Source of the DNA: Strongylocentrotus droebachiensis
Lineage: Eukaryota; Echinodermata; Echinoidea; Camarodonta; Strongylocentrotidae
DNA length: 64,000 nucleotides
Direction: 5' to 3'
Assembly: GCA_035222895.1 (NCBI GenBank)
Contig: JAVYIG010007940.1
Span: 31,168-95,167, forward strand
The notes beneath the pieces are model-generated. The model had not been told where the DNA came from and did not search any database. It saw only the letters and a list, made by a program, of their open reading frames with translations. Below are positions 16,901 through 28,000 of the stretch, one piece after another; position 1 is the first letter of the stretch, and every line of letters begins with the position of its first letter. The position numbers and the translations under genes are program-made.

Positions 16901-19900
16901 AAGAGATTTACTTTGATACAGCCATATTTCTCTTTTAATTTTCCTCTTTGTTAAACTGCTACAATACAATAATTTGGCAGCACAAGACTACATTTACCAT
17001 ACTAGCACATACAAGATCCATGCACGTTCATATTTGCAATCCTACACACAAATATAATATATGTTCAGTCATAACATACACATCTTTTACTACATCAATG
17101 TTCTATAGATCATCAATAATTTGTCATGGAAAATGGAAAATATTCATCATTTGTTCCACTTATACAATTTTAATTTGATGTTTATAAATCAAAATTCTTA
17201 ATGGCTTTCAGAGCCAGAATTAAGTATGGATTGATTTCATGCTTATTAAACAATCTCATCTGTAATCAAACAATTCCTTTGCATTCAATACCAGTTATGA
17301 CAAAAACAAGGTATTAAAGTTAAATCCCACAACTCATAATGATAATCTATCTGCTCCATAAAACTTTGATATCCTTCCAATATCATGGAAATAATAATTG
17401 AGGTGAAATGATGAATGTATTTTTCTGAAGGATCACTGATGTTTATGATTTGCTGCTGTAGTGATATCTTCTTTCACGAACAAAGGCACTCTATTCCGGA
17501 TAAAAACATGATAAAAACATATCTGTTACAAGTATGATTACTGCATAAATTATTCTGCTAATAGCATGGAAGAGGCTCCTATTGTCTGGAATCTGGTTTT
17601 ATGAAGTAGGAACCAATGCCTATCAAAATCAATGACAAGATATAAAGTAACTCAAAGTAAATTCTTGAGGTCATCAAAGCACATACCTTATTTGGGGGTA
17701 AATATACAGTTCATTCTTTTGCAATGGAATTCATAATTTAAGTTCAAATAATAATGGTGTGGCCATGACCAATTTTCTTCATTTGAGATCTAGGCATATT
17801 TGCCTGGATTACAATATTGGGAAAATTGGGAACTGATAATATAAATTTACTTTTCCCAAGAGAGATACAAGCGTCAAAGCAGAGTCTATATGAACAATCA
17901 AAACTACTTTCTGAACAATACCTCCATCATGCATGCTGAAGAGAAGGTGGGTGTCTTGTGAAAAAGCTTTGTACAGCCCATGAGCAGATAGATATGGTAA
18001 TAAAAATAAATCAGATAAAAGTAAAACTTCAACATACATTTTGGAATGGTTTCACCATAGCAAGTTATACTGATTTGCTTCACCATACAAATACAATCTT
18101 CATACTACATATTAATGTTGATTCTACTCTAAAACATGACAAAAATTCAAAGATAGATAATCATATAATAGACTCTTTTCAATTCATTCCATTCAAAATC
18201 ATTGCTCCTCCAACTCTGATAAAGAATATTAGTCATCTAAAATCAGATTTGATTTACTGTCACCGAGTGTTGTTATCCTGTACACAAACAGTGGAAAACC
18301 AATTCCGATGTTCTCTCACTAAATAAATCTAACCCAATCTTACTAAATAAAGACATAAACAAGAATAAAAGATATGAACATATAAATGTAGAGCGTAAGT
18401 AGCTAGCCATCCTTCACCATTTGATATATTCCAATGTGTTAAAATAACAAAGCAAGAGAAAAGGCAATATAAAGAAAGAAGATTACGCAAAAACTGCATA
18501 AAATCATGATATTAATATGTTAAAATCAAACTAATAACTAGTTAATGCCACATTATACAAATCACATTTTATCCTCTCTAAGAAATAAAATAGCTATAGA
18601 TAGAAATAAGATTCAAACAAAAGAAATTTATGGCTATGCCAAATTAACTTAATTTTAGCATTATAAATAAAATGCATTGTCATATTATTTTTTTGTTATC
18701 TTCTTTCAAACTCTAGATATTTCTCTTTTAAACAAATGTACTCTTAAACATTGTCATTTAGTCATTAATTCAATGAAAAATCATTAATTACCTGAAAATT
18801 GATGACTTAGGCCTTTCACTTCTGACATGACAGAAAACTTTACATTCCCATTTTTATACAGGAGAACGCAACAGATAAATAACACACGGGTTACTCCATG
18901 ATAACCCTGTAACCAAGATGCAAAAACAAACATCCGACCTCGCAACACAAGTCTGTGAGGTTGTGATAATTGTTTCTTACTTTTAAGTACAAATTAGGTT
19001 ATATGCTATAAAAATAGGAGATACTCAGCGGTAATGTAAGTGGCTAGTAACATAGAAAATGGAATGTTTTACCTACTTTGTTAAGTTCAAGAGCCATTCT
19101 AAAGAGCAAATGTTTGCAATTTGCAGATTATGTAAATCTACAGTGATGTAATAACAAGAAAACGCTACAAAATGACACTACTTACAAGTCACTCGATTTT
19201 ACAGACACTTCCTCTTTAAACAGATCACTTTGAAATAATCCTTCTCAATCTTGGCAAAAGGGTGACACTCATGTTGTATAAGTACAGTAAAAAGAAGCTA
19301 TCTAACAAAGGGGGAAAAAAGAGAATTCTCAATTGGTTCTTTACACGACATGCAAACTTCCTAATCAGAAACGGCGATGAGTCACTAGATAAATCCCAAA
19401 AAGACAACAGAAGAAAAGAAATGTTGAAGATACATACCGGTACTGCCTAATTCCATTTCACATAATTTGTTTTCCTTTACAAAATATGTGTAATTCATTC
19501 TGAAACACTAGATGTCTGAAAAAATGGAACAATTGGCTCAACTTTGGACTTTTTAACAAACCTTTTTGAAATTATTTTATGTGATTAAATGTTTGTGTAT
19601 TTGTGTATTATACCTTTAAAAAATACATTATTTTTTAAATTGTTGTTGTTGCAAATGCAAGATCAAATAACTAACATATTAACCCATTAATTGACATATT
19701 CCAACAATCTTTCTCTTCTCCAAGTTCAACCAAACAGTCCTGTTTCCTCAATTCCATCCATTCTTGCATACTTCCCTCTCCAACTATCTTTGGTTTGACC
19801 GATTGCTTGTGAATACCTTCAAGTCGTCTTTGACATGAGATCTATTTAGTACGACTATCATCGTCATTTCAATATGCTCTCACATCACATCTATCACAAT

Positions 19901-20049
19901 ACAAGGGAAGGGGCACTACACATAAGGTTATTCTTCTGGTAGAAAAATTGATGCATGAACATTCATTACAGAAAGTTATAAATCAGAACTCCATGAATGG
20001 AGTATGAACTATGTATAAGGAGTTCACTACCAAAACAAATATTCACTGG

Positions 20050-20153
20050 TTGTTCTCACTGCTGCATCTTCTTTAAACACTACCTTATTCTCCACAGAAA
20101 GTACTCATGCACAGTAGCGTTTGTTACACAAGATAATGCAGCAGTGAGAACAA
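20050..20153. repeat. Hairpin with 18-bp perfect stem
   Basis: TTGTTCTCACTGCTGCAT (20050-20067) is exactly mirrored at 20136-20153, with a 68-nt loop. A second pair (AAACACTACC in the loop, GGTAGTGTTT near 20190) crosses it, giving a pseudoknot-like arrangement. Probably a transposon remnant; a structured 3'UTR is possible. Confidence 0.5.
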
Positions 20154-21353
20154 CAATTGAGTATTAGGAAAGAGATGTTTATGAAATAAGGAGGTAGTGT
20201 TTGATTCACATGCATTATTCAATGAAATGGCAGGCAGGCAGGTTCATGAAGTTATCTATCAATTACATTGGCTTTGATTGAGCAAATTAATACATGTATG
20301 GACAAATACAAAATAGACAAGTATCGGTCCCAGCATATACCCCTGTGGGACTACCAGTAACTTCCAGACACACCTTGAACAGATCATTGTTCGTTCATGC
20401 CTTGGCAAAAAGCGAGAAAAGGTTGGTAAAATTTTGCAGACCAGAGCAAATTTGGTTATAAATGTACAGGAATGTGGAGAAGCTGAAATGATTCTAAGGC
20501 AGTGAATTATTATTAAAAGTAATTTTTTGGTGTAGTTTATTTCAAGACATTTAATTTTGCCGCCAATTCATTTCTTTTAGAATATGTGAGATCTACTAGT
20601 TGATATGAACAAAATCGAATTCCTATCAATGTATGGTTAGGTTCTGGTCAGTGCGTTGGGAAGTGCACGATAAGTTGTCGTTTCTTCAATGAAACTTAGG
20701 TGGAAGCTCATTGGATGCAATGAAAACAGAATCATTTTAATACACAAATTGTGACATGTTGAAGAAAAAAAAGTCACAAATGTGAAACTAATAGGAATAA
20801 AATAAAAGGCTATAATTTTCTTTCATGTCTGGATACATATTCTGGAATTGATCGGTGATAAGAGAGAAAAAATAAAATAAATCATCAAAACTTGTTTCTA
20901 TAATCTAAACTGACTTTAAAATTTGACCATTCTTTTTCAATGTCTCTTTTAGTCATCTCTGGGATATTATTTTAAATTTACACATATACAGGCTAGGACA
21001 AAATGAAAACAGTTTTTCATCTCTCAATCACATGTCACTGTCCTTCCAACTTCCAAGTCCATCATATATATTTTTCCAAAGACTATCGATCTCCAGAAAC
21101 ATGATATTCCATATTTTCAGTTTGCCTAAACCTGGCCCGTATACTACATATAAGTACAGTATCATAATAAACTATCCCTACAATTGATATGTGTCAAGCA
21201 TGCATGCAGTAGTATCTACAAATCAACAAGGTTTTGGCTGTTGTGTATATGAGTTGCATTGTATTGTTGAGGGGGCTGGTGCTGTATCAACATGGCGTGC
21301 GGGAATACTGGATCAACTACTATACACCTGTACCATCGGCTTGCTTTGTCTGT

Positions 21354-21475
21354 ATGAGAGAGAGAAAGAAAGAGGAGAGAGAGAGGAGAGAGAAAGAAGG
21401 GGGAGGGAGAGAAAGAAGGAGAGATAGAAAGAAAGAAGGGGAAATGAAGGGACAGGAAAAGGACAGAACAGGGGA
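21354..21475. repeat. GA-rich microsatellite
   Basis: Imperfect GA/GAAA purine tract of about 120 bp. Open frames through it are low complexity. Confidence 0.85.
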
Positions 21476-23366
21476 TAAAATATCAATTGATTAATTTTAT
21501 CCATCAAACAAGCACATAAAAGAATGGGGATATAAGGCAAATTTATCAGGGAATTTATGAATCCTGAAGAGTTACAAGTATGTGTATTTATGAAAACCAA
21601 GACACATATAAAGTATATTATAATTATCAATAATCCTATTTGTACAACTCACTCAAGTATGGCAGTCCAGCATTGCATTCATTCAACAGCAATTTGTGTT
21701 TTTTGGCCACATACTTACACAAAATTATTTTTGTTCATCCTGCAGGGAAAACCCATGGTTGACATGAAGTACATTTGAAGTGTTAAAATATGGAGAAGAC
21801 TCCATGTTATTCATACATGGTCATAAAACCTCCCATTGTCAACATTTGGAAGGGGCAGATCCACCCCTGTCCCTTTTAGAGTTATCATCTAGCAAGGTGT
21901 GACGAGAATTTTGGAAGTAACACCAGCAAAGCTTTTAGATTTTTATTTTTTTAGTTTATCATATCTTTTTTCTCAAAATGTGTGATAAAATAATATATGC
22001 ATAGTGATGATTTGAATAATTTGATAAGGGAAGTTGCCAAGACTATGAAATATGAACACAAGGCAAAAAAATAGAAAAAATAAATAAATCTGAACATTCA
22101 AAAATGGTAAAAACTTCATTAATCACCAGTATCAAAAATAAGCAACTCATAGTATCAATCTGAATCATTCTCATCAAATGCTGCTTTGTTTGTTTTCTAT
22201 TGTTGTGGATTATATTTCTACATTCCTACATTTCCGATCAATTTATCATGAACTTAATGATGCACAATCATTAAGATCTGAGGTCTTGTATTAATGGGAA
22301 GTCTGTCTGTGGGTTTTATAATACTGGAAGTAAGTGATAAATTTTCTCATTTCTATTTCTTTTCTGGATTATTCCTACAAATGATCATTTATTTGTCACC
22401 AAGAACAAATTTTCAAGGAATTTTTGTGATTTTGAAAGAATTTTTACCCGTAAAGAAAAATACAATTGAAAAAAAAAAGACTTGCTACTTGCTAGTGACA
22501 TCAAATGTAATTCTTTGTAGAATAAATTCAATACTGTAAAAAGGCTTCGCACCTATTACACATTTCTATGGTATTAGAAGCCAGTAACTCTTGAATATTG
22601 GTTGATATTAATTACAATTTGATATCATTCATGCTCACAGCACATGTTTAGAGAATTTAAACAAAACCTAATATATATATATATATATGAATCTGCTTAA
22701 CTTGACATTGATGTGCCATGAGTAGTATTAACAATTATTTTGTACTCATCACAGCTAACAAAAAACCTAACATTATGAAAATTTGTTTAACAATGTTATT
22801 CTAAATTTGTGAATTAGTATGAAGTGAAAAAGGTTTGAGTATTTTTTCAGAGTCTACTGACTGACAAAAGAGAACTAAATTTAGATGCAGCATGTCAAGT
22901 AAATCACTCAATATGGAACAAAGAGATAAATGATAACAACAACGTTAGTCAAATAAAGACATTCATAAAAGTACTATATTATATTCGCAAAGGAAAGAAA
23001 ATAGAAAAATGCATTCAAGTGCAGAACCCAAAGAACCCAAAGTGCATAAAATTGTGTAACAATATATTTTCTTGAAAGGTCAATCAAAATTTGAAATCTA
23101 CAATCCAAAGTGAACAATGTTTCAAAAGAACTAACAAAGGTCTAGCCTATAATCTAGGCGGAGTGCCGAGCTTTTTTCTTTGCTGCTAGACTAACCCTAA
23201 GCAAAACGTCTGATACGGCGAGACTACGAACCGTGAGTCGCGAAGCGGCTCACCGCCTATAATCACTGGTCTAGCTAATCAATATTCATATATATTCAAA
23301 ATGGCGGATCTATGAATCATTCAACAGCCCTACCAAATAAGGTACACCTATGTTACGTTCGACCAA

Positions 23367-23633
23367 TCAGATATAAGAAATAGCAACGAAAAAAGATTGC
23401 GCTCGTCCATTACTAAATAAAAAAAAATCACAGCACAAGGGGATTGCTTGGTATATTGCACTCTTTCCAAAACCAGTAGGTAATGCAACAAAAATATCCC
23501 TGCCGGCTTCAATAACGCTACGAATAGCGGATTCCTGCAGTTCTCTGAATTTTCCATTAGGAATGCCTAGTTTGTTGGCCGCATATGATAAACTTTCTCG
23601 CAGAAGATCGTCGTCGCATGAACTACCCGCCAT
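23367..23633 (-). pseudogene. RecQ-like helicase N-terminal fragment inside the element
   Basis: From an ATG at 23633 the minus strand reads MAGSSCDDDLLRESLSYAAN, then a Q-motif-like FRELQESAI, then the Walker A motif LPTGFGKS followed by IYQAIP. This is the order seen at the start of RecQ-family DNA helicases. Similarity is lost after IYQAIPL, where a GT (CCCCTT/GTGCTG) could be the original exon-1 donor; the frame then stays open to 23367 as apparent intron sequence. All later helicase motifs (DEAH box, motifs III-VI) are missing, so it cannot encode an active helicase. A larger upstream open frame exists but has no similarity I recognise. Confidence 0.75.
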
Positions 23634-23649
23634 CTTGGATGAAGAAAAT

Positions 23650-23725
23650 GACGTAATGTCACGTGATTTATAATATGCATATGCATAGACTCTTCTCCAT
23701 ACGTGTTTCTGATTGGTTGAGTTCA
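23650..23725 (-). promoter_or_regulatory. Promoter-like sites upstream of the captured helicase ATG
   Basis: On the minus strand, a CCAAT box (AACCAATCAG, about 23709-23718) and a CACGTG E-box (about 23659-23664) lie roughly 80 and 30 nt before the ATG at 23633. This suggests that the captured piece included the donor gene's promoter. Inferred from motifs only. Confidence 0.35.
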
Positions 23726-24400
23726 TTTCGTATTCATGAGGTTTTTTCGTACGAAAAACTGGTCGATAATAAAAAAACAACGACTAAAGCTAGACCAGTG
23801 ATTACAGGCGGTGAGCCGCTTCGCGGCTCACGGTTCGTAGTCTCGCCGTATCAGACGTTCTGCTTAAGGTTAGTCTAGCAGCAAAGAAAAAAGCTCGGCA
23901 CTCCGCCTAGATTATAGGCTAACAAAGGTCCAATCGTCAAACCAAAAATGAATAATGATAATACCAACAAAAATATATAATAAAATATATGATAAATGAT
24001 AGAGAAGTACCATATGTGCCACTTTTCTGGAGCCTTGAAACTATTTACCATACCTAAACATATCATAATACAATTTGATATAAAACATTAAAGCCAAGAT
24101 AATCAATGAAATATTTTAGATTCATGACTAAAGATAGTACTGTTAATTTGTATAGTGTAATGATCACCTTTTGATTTCCTCTTTAATCTTGCTTTGTCAA
24201 TATGGATCTGTAACTTTTTTTATTGTCCATTTCTGTGGACCTCTTTGAAAATCAAATTAATAATGGAAATCCATCACATATCTTAAAATTAAATATTAAA
24301 AAAAAAAAGGGTGTAAAATCTGGCAATAATATGAAATTATGCACAAGACATTTTCTGAATATCAGAATTTTAAAGTATTTCACTTTGCATATCAATGTAA

Positions 24401-24524
24401 AGCTACAGTCTCAAAGGTTCTTACGAATCTCCCTGTTTTTCCAATATCTTCCCGAATTTCCATTGTCTGAAAATCGTTCGTACGGCGTTCGTAGCAGTTC
24501 GTAATGGCATTTGTGACCGAGGCT
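24401..24524. mobile_element. 124-bp TTAA-type MITE
   Basis: Left end AGCTACAGTCTCAAAGGTTC, right end complement AGCCTCGGTCACAAA, flanked by GTAA and TTAA. The interior has repeated TTCGTA hexamers (ttcgtacggcgttcgtagca). Decayed relative to the other TTAA elements in the window. Confidence 0.5.
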
Positions 24525-24718
24525 TTAAGAGAACAAGTATTTTCCAATAACCTTCACCGTGCCACATTTAACCATTTTATCCCCAGTTTTTCTTTTTAAC
24601 CAATGCGCCAACCAGAAACGTATGCTAGCATGCAGGTGTATTCCGATTGAGACAAACTTTGGCTAAAAATGGAATCTGAATATTTCAATGTCATTTCAAT
24701 GATGGTGTTGTTATTGTT

Positions 24719-24778
24719 GTTGATGATGATCATAATGAAGATGATGATGATGATCATGATCTTAATGAAGATAATAAA

Positions 24779-24816
<38 letters not shown>

Positions 24817-24842
24817 CTTCGTCAATGGTGATGGTGATGGTT
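24719..24842. repeat. GAT/GATGAT trinucleotide microsatellite
   Basis: About 120 bp of GAT-rich repeats with short interruptions; the Met-rich and Ile-rich frames across it are artefacts. Confidence 0.9.
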
Positions 24843-24976
24843 TCAAAGGAATTCCAATTTTGCATAGCATGATGTGACAGATCATGACCATGGCAACCAA
24901 TTTACTGGAAGAGGGTGGTGAGAAGGTTTTAAATAATTTTTAACAAACAAAAACAAAAAATGTACAGAATGTGTAC

Positions 24977-25054
24977 CTCCTCATTTGCTGCATCTGCTAG
25001 TTGCAATTCTACTTGGCTTTCTGTCAACGAAGTACTGCCTTCGGCCTGTTTGGA
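24977..25054 (-). CDS. RRBP1: RRBP1-like coding exon 23 (residues 1146-1171)
   Basis: 78 nt, phase 0. It encodes SKQAEGSTSLTESQVELQL then ADAANEE, comparable to the human acidic, Ser-rich tail (EKAEDGSSSKEG). The acceptor TTACCCAG follows a very long T-rich tract. A possible donor GAG/GTACAC ends it; if unused, the frame stops 15 codons later near 24930. Confidence 0.75.
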
Positions 25055-28000
25055 CTGGGTAAGGTAAGGCAAGAAATAAAGAAAAAAAGAAAAAAAGAAA
25101 AATAGAATCCCCCGAAATAAAGCTAAAATAAAGCTAGAAAAATCTAAAATAAAGCTAAAATAAAGCTAGAATAAAGCTAAAGACGAAGCTAAAATAAAGC
25201 TAAACTAAAGCTAAACTAAAGCTAAATAAAGCTAAATAAAGCTAAATAAAGCTAAAATAAATGCAAGAACAGGCATAGGACAGTAAAGGCTTGTTTTTAT
25301 TTTTTATTTGATAAGTTTATGGCTTCAATAAAAAAGAGTATGCTGCCCACAAAAAAAAATTTGCTTCAAAAATTATCATTAAAAATGCAATGGAAATGGT
25401 TTATCACGAGATATAGTTTTACTGAAGTGACAGGGAAATATATTTCATGCATGGTTTCTTGCACAGGTGATTCAACAGACAGAATTCATGACAAACAAAC
25501 AGACACACACAAACACACAATCAACTCATGCAACACGGTTGGGTTTACATGACGAGAAGTGATTTTCTTTATTTATTGGAAACCCATGTATTTTTTATAT
25601 CACAAAAAAACGAAAAAATTTTTTAATAGCATTTAAAAATGACTTTAAAAGGGATGGAAATGACTATAGCTGATTAATCGTATCAACACTTTTTTATTAG
25701 TGTGAAGTAGTTTAAAACTTAAAAATCATGAGAAATGATGTTTGATGAAATGTCATTTTCAGCTTGCAATACAGGTAGTCAAATATAATTGGAGATGTCA
25801 GTATGATCTAACTAGTTGGGCAGGTAAGATAGGAAGACCTGTGGGTCCATGTTAGTTCTATCTATATTAACGAGGTACCCAAACCTGCCTTAACCAGTGT
25901 ATTCAATCAGTGATAGTTCTTATCATAAGAATATGCTTCTTTTGAAGGGATTAGGGCTTTGGTATGAACATTTTCCCCAAATATAAGCAGAGTTCACTTC
26001 TTGTGAATTTATGCCAAGCCCAGAAATGATCCCCTAATCACTTAAGGTAAGCCCCTTCCATAGTAGCTCGGCCTCAAATAATATCCCACCTGAGATCTTT
26101 AATATTTTTCAATGAATGTGGACTAAAACCATTGCATTTGACTTTCTGAAAAAGATATGCATGAATTGTGAAATTTACACACATAAAAGTTACAAATGAC
26201 AACAACCAAAAAGAAAGAAAGGAAGGACCAAGACAAGTATGTTGAAAATGTATGTCTGTTTTATGAGCTGCCAACTAAGGGTTGACCCTCCACACCTTTT
26301 CCTTCATGAGAGAGCTCTTATTTCAGAGTTAATTTTTTTTCTTCATAAGAGCTCTTTTTACATTTTATAGGAAAAGGTAAGAGGGGTCAGATTACTTTCT
26401 TTTACTTCTTTCAACTTTTCCAGAAATATCATTTAAAGCCCCACTGCACTACTTATAGCTACTTGCGCCCTGTATATAGCAAACAATGTCTAATAGGTGA
26501 CCATTGGTCCCCCATGATCCCCTTTTTCTTAGGTTAATTGAAAGCTGATTTGATAACCACCTATCAGTGAACATTCAGGGAGGTCTAATCCCTCCTGGCC
26601 AAACTAGTGCAGAGGGACTTAAACTTGTAAGACCTAATTCGCTCTCAGATGCTGTGGATTATTTCGCTGGAGAGTCCGAGTGCTGTCTACTCACCACTTC
26701 TTTAGCGGCACCATTCTGCATCTTGAGCTTAGCAACTGTCTCTTTCTCTGTGTTGAGGGCCGTCTGAGTCTTCTTTAACATGACCTGTAGCTTAGCAGCT
26801 GCCTTGCCTAGATCCTGGGTTAAGGACTTCTCTTTCTTGAGACTATCATTTAAAGTTGTGAGTTCCTAAAATCAAAAAGAGTTATCATGGGTAATTACTA
26901 ATCTTCTTCCGTTAGCTACAAGCAGTTAACAATTTTTGAAATATAACTGATGATTTTTAATCAATTTCTGGAATATCCTGATAGTAACTTTCCATGTTTC
27001 AATGGTAGAACACACAGTACTCAATTCTTTGAAAATTATTTGGGAGACTTCCATAAAAGGCTGAAATGTTGACCAACATGAAAGTATTTTATTTTCGGCC
27101 CAAAAAACAATAGAATATGAAAAACCTAACTGTCTATTCAAAAATATCCTGGCTAGATGCATATTAATTCCATAGGGACCAATGAAACTACAGTGCAACC
27201 TGTCTATAAAGACCACCCAAGGGAGACAAGAAAGGTGGTCTTTATAGGCAGGTGGTTGATCTGTACAGGTACATGTTTCAATTGAAAAATCATTTTCAAG
27301 GGAAACAAAAAAATGTGGTCTTTGTAGACAGGTGGACACTAAAGCAGGCTGGACTGTACTATAGTAACGCACCTTCTGTTGAGCAGCAGCCTTCTCCTCA
27401 GCCTCAGTGAGTGCCTTGGCGAGTTTCTCCTTGGCTCCATCATCTCCTCCAGCTGGAGCTGCAGCCGCTGCCTCCTTCAAGGAGCTAACCTCCTTCTCTG
27501 CAGCCTCTGATCGGCTCTTGGATTCAGCCAGCTGTTTTTGGAGTGCACTCACCCCTTCTGCTTGGCTCTCTGAGGATGCGACCTTGGACTGTAGGTCAGC
27601 TAGACTAGCCTTGGCTTGCTCTAGTTCAGCCGACACTCTCTTCACTTCTGCTTCGGACGAAGACAGTTTATTCTTGGTCTAGGTCAAGATGGAGAGTGTA
27701 ACATGAAACCGTTGAGGCTCTTGAAGTTTCAAACATGGCATGAAAATCACTGACCTCACAAAGACTTAATATTGTTCGGATAGTTCATGATATCTTAATA
27801 TGATGGATATTTTTATGTAAGTCACAATTGCACAATAGTTTATACAGCACATGCAATCAACATAAACCAGACAATCAAAAACATGCTTTTAAGAAATTCT
27901 GTAAAATTTAAGATAATGAATAAAAAACTTGTTTTTAATTTTTTTTTAATTAAAAAAGAGATAATAAATATGAAATCCAGGAATAAATAAATTGATTTAC

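Larger units (their letters stand above)
16901..23133. other. AT-rich region, possible 3'UTR of the RRBP1-like gene
   Basis: No protein-coding exon could be supported on either strand. It is less repeat-rich than 9-16 kb. If the RRBP1-like gene has a terminal exon beyond 24977, its exon and 3'UTR should lie here or in 23.9-24.9 kb. Microsatellites: purine GA tract 21354-21475, TA repeat about 22672-22688. An 18-bp perfect stem sits at 20050-20153. Confidence 0.35.
23143..23921 (-). mobile_element. Mutator-like (Pack-MULE-type) element carrying a helicase gene fragment, 779 bp
   Basis: Terminal inverted repeats of 134 bp (23143-23276 and 23788-23921) begin TAGCCTATAATCTAGGCGG and differ at only 4 positions. 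They are flanked by a perfect 9-bp duplication, ACAAAGGTC (23134-23142 and 23922-23930). Long TIRs with a 9-bp target duplication are the classic Mutator-like pattern. Each TIR holds a near-palindrome (GTGAGCCGCTTCGCGGCTCAC). The 511-bp interior carries no transposase but a RecQ-like exon with upstream promoter-like sites. It is non-autonomous and, given the near-identical arms, probably young. A deletion derivative of an element that itself encodes a helicase is an alternative to host-gene capture. Confidence 0.88.

Noticed and set aside
24401..24480. Candidate terminal exon of the RRBP1-like gene (acceptor GATTTTCAG, then a 24-codon frame to a stop)
   Set aside because: The sequence is part of a TTAA-type MITE with inverted ends, so the splice-like signal is probably chance.
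24596..24872. Met-rich and Ile/Asn-rich open frames
   Set aside because: They are translations of a GAT microsatellite.
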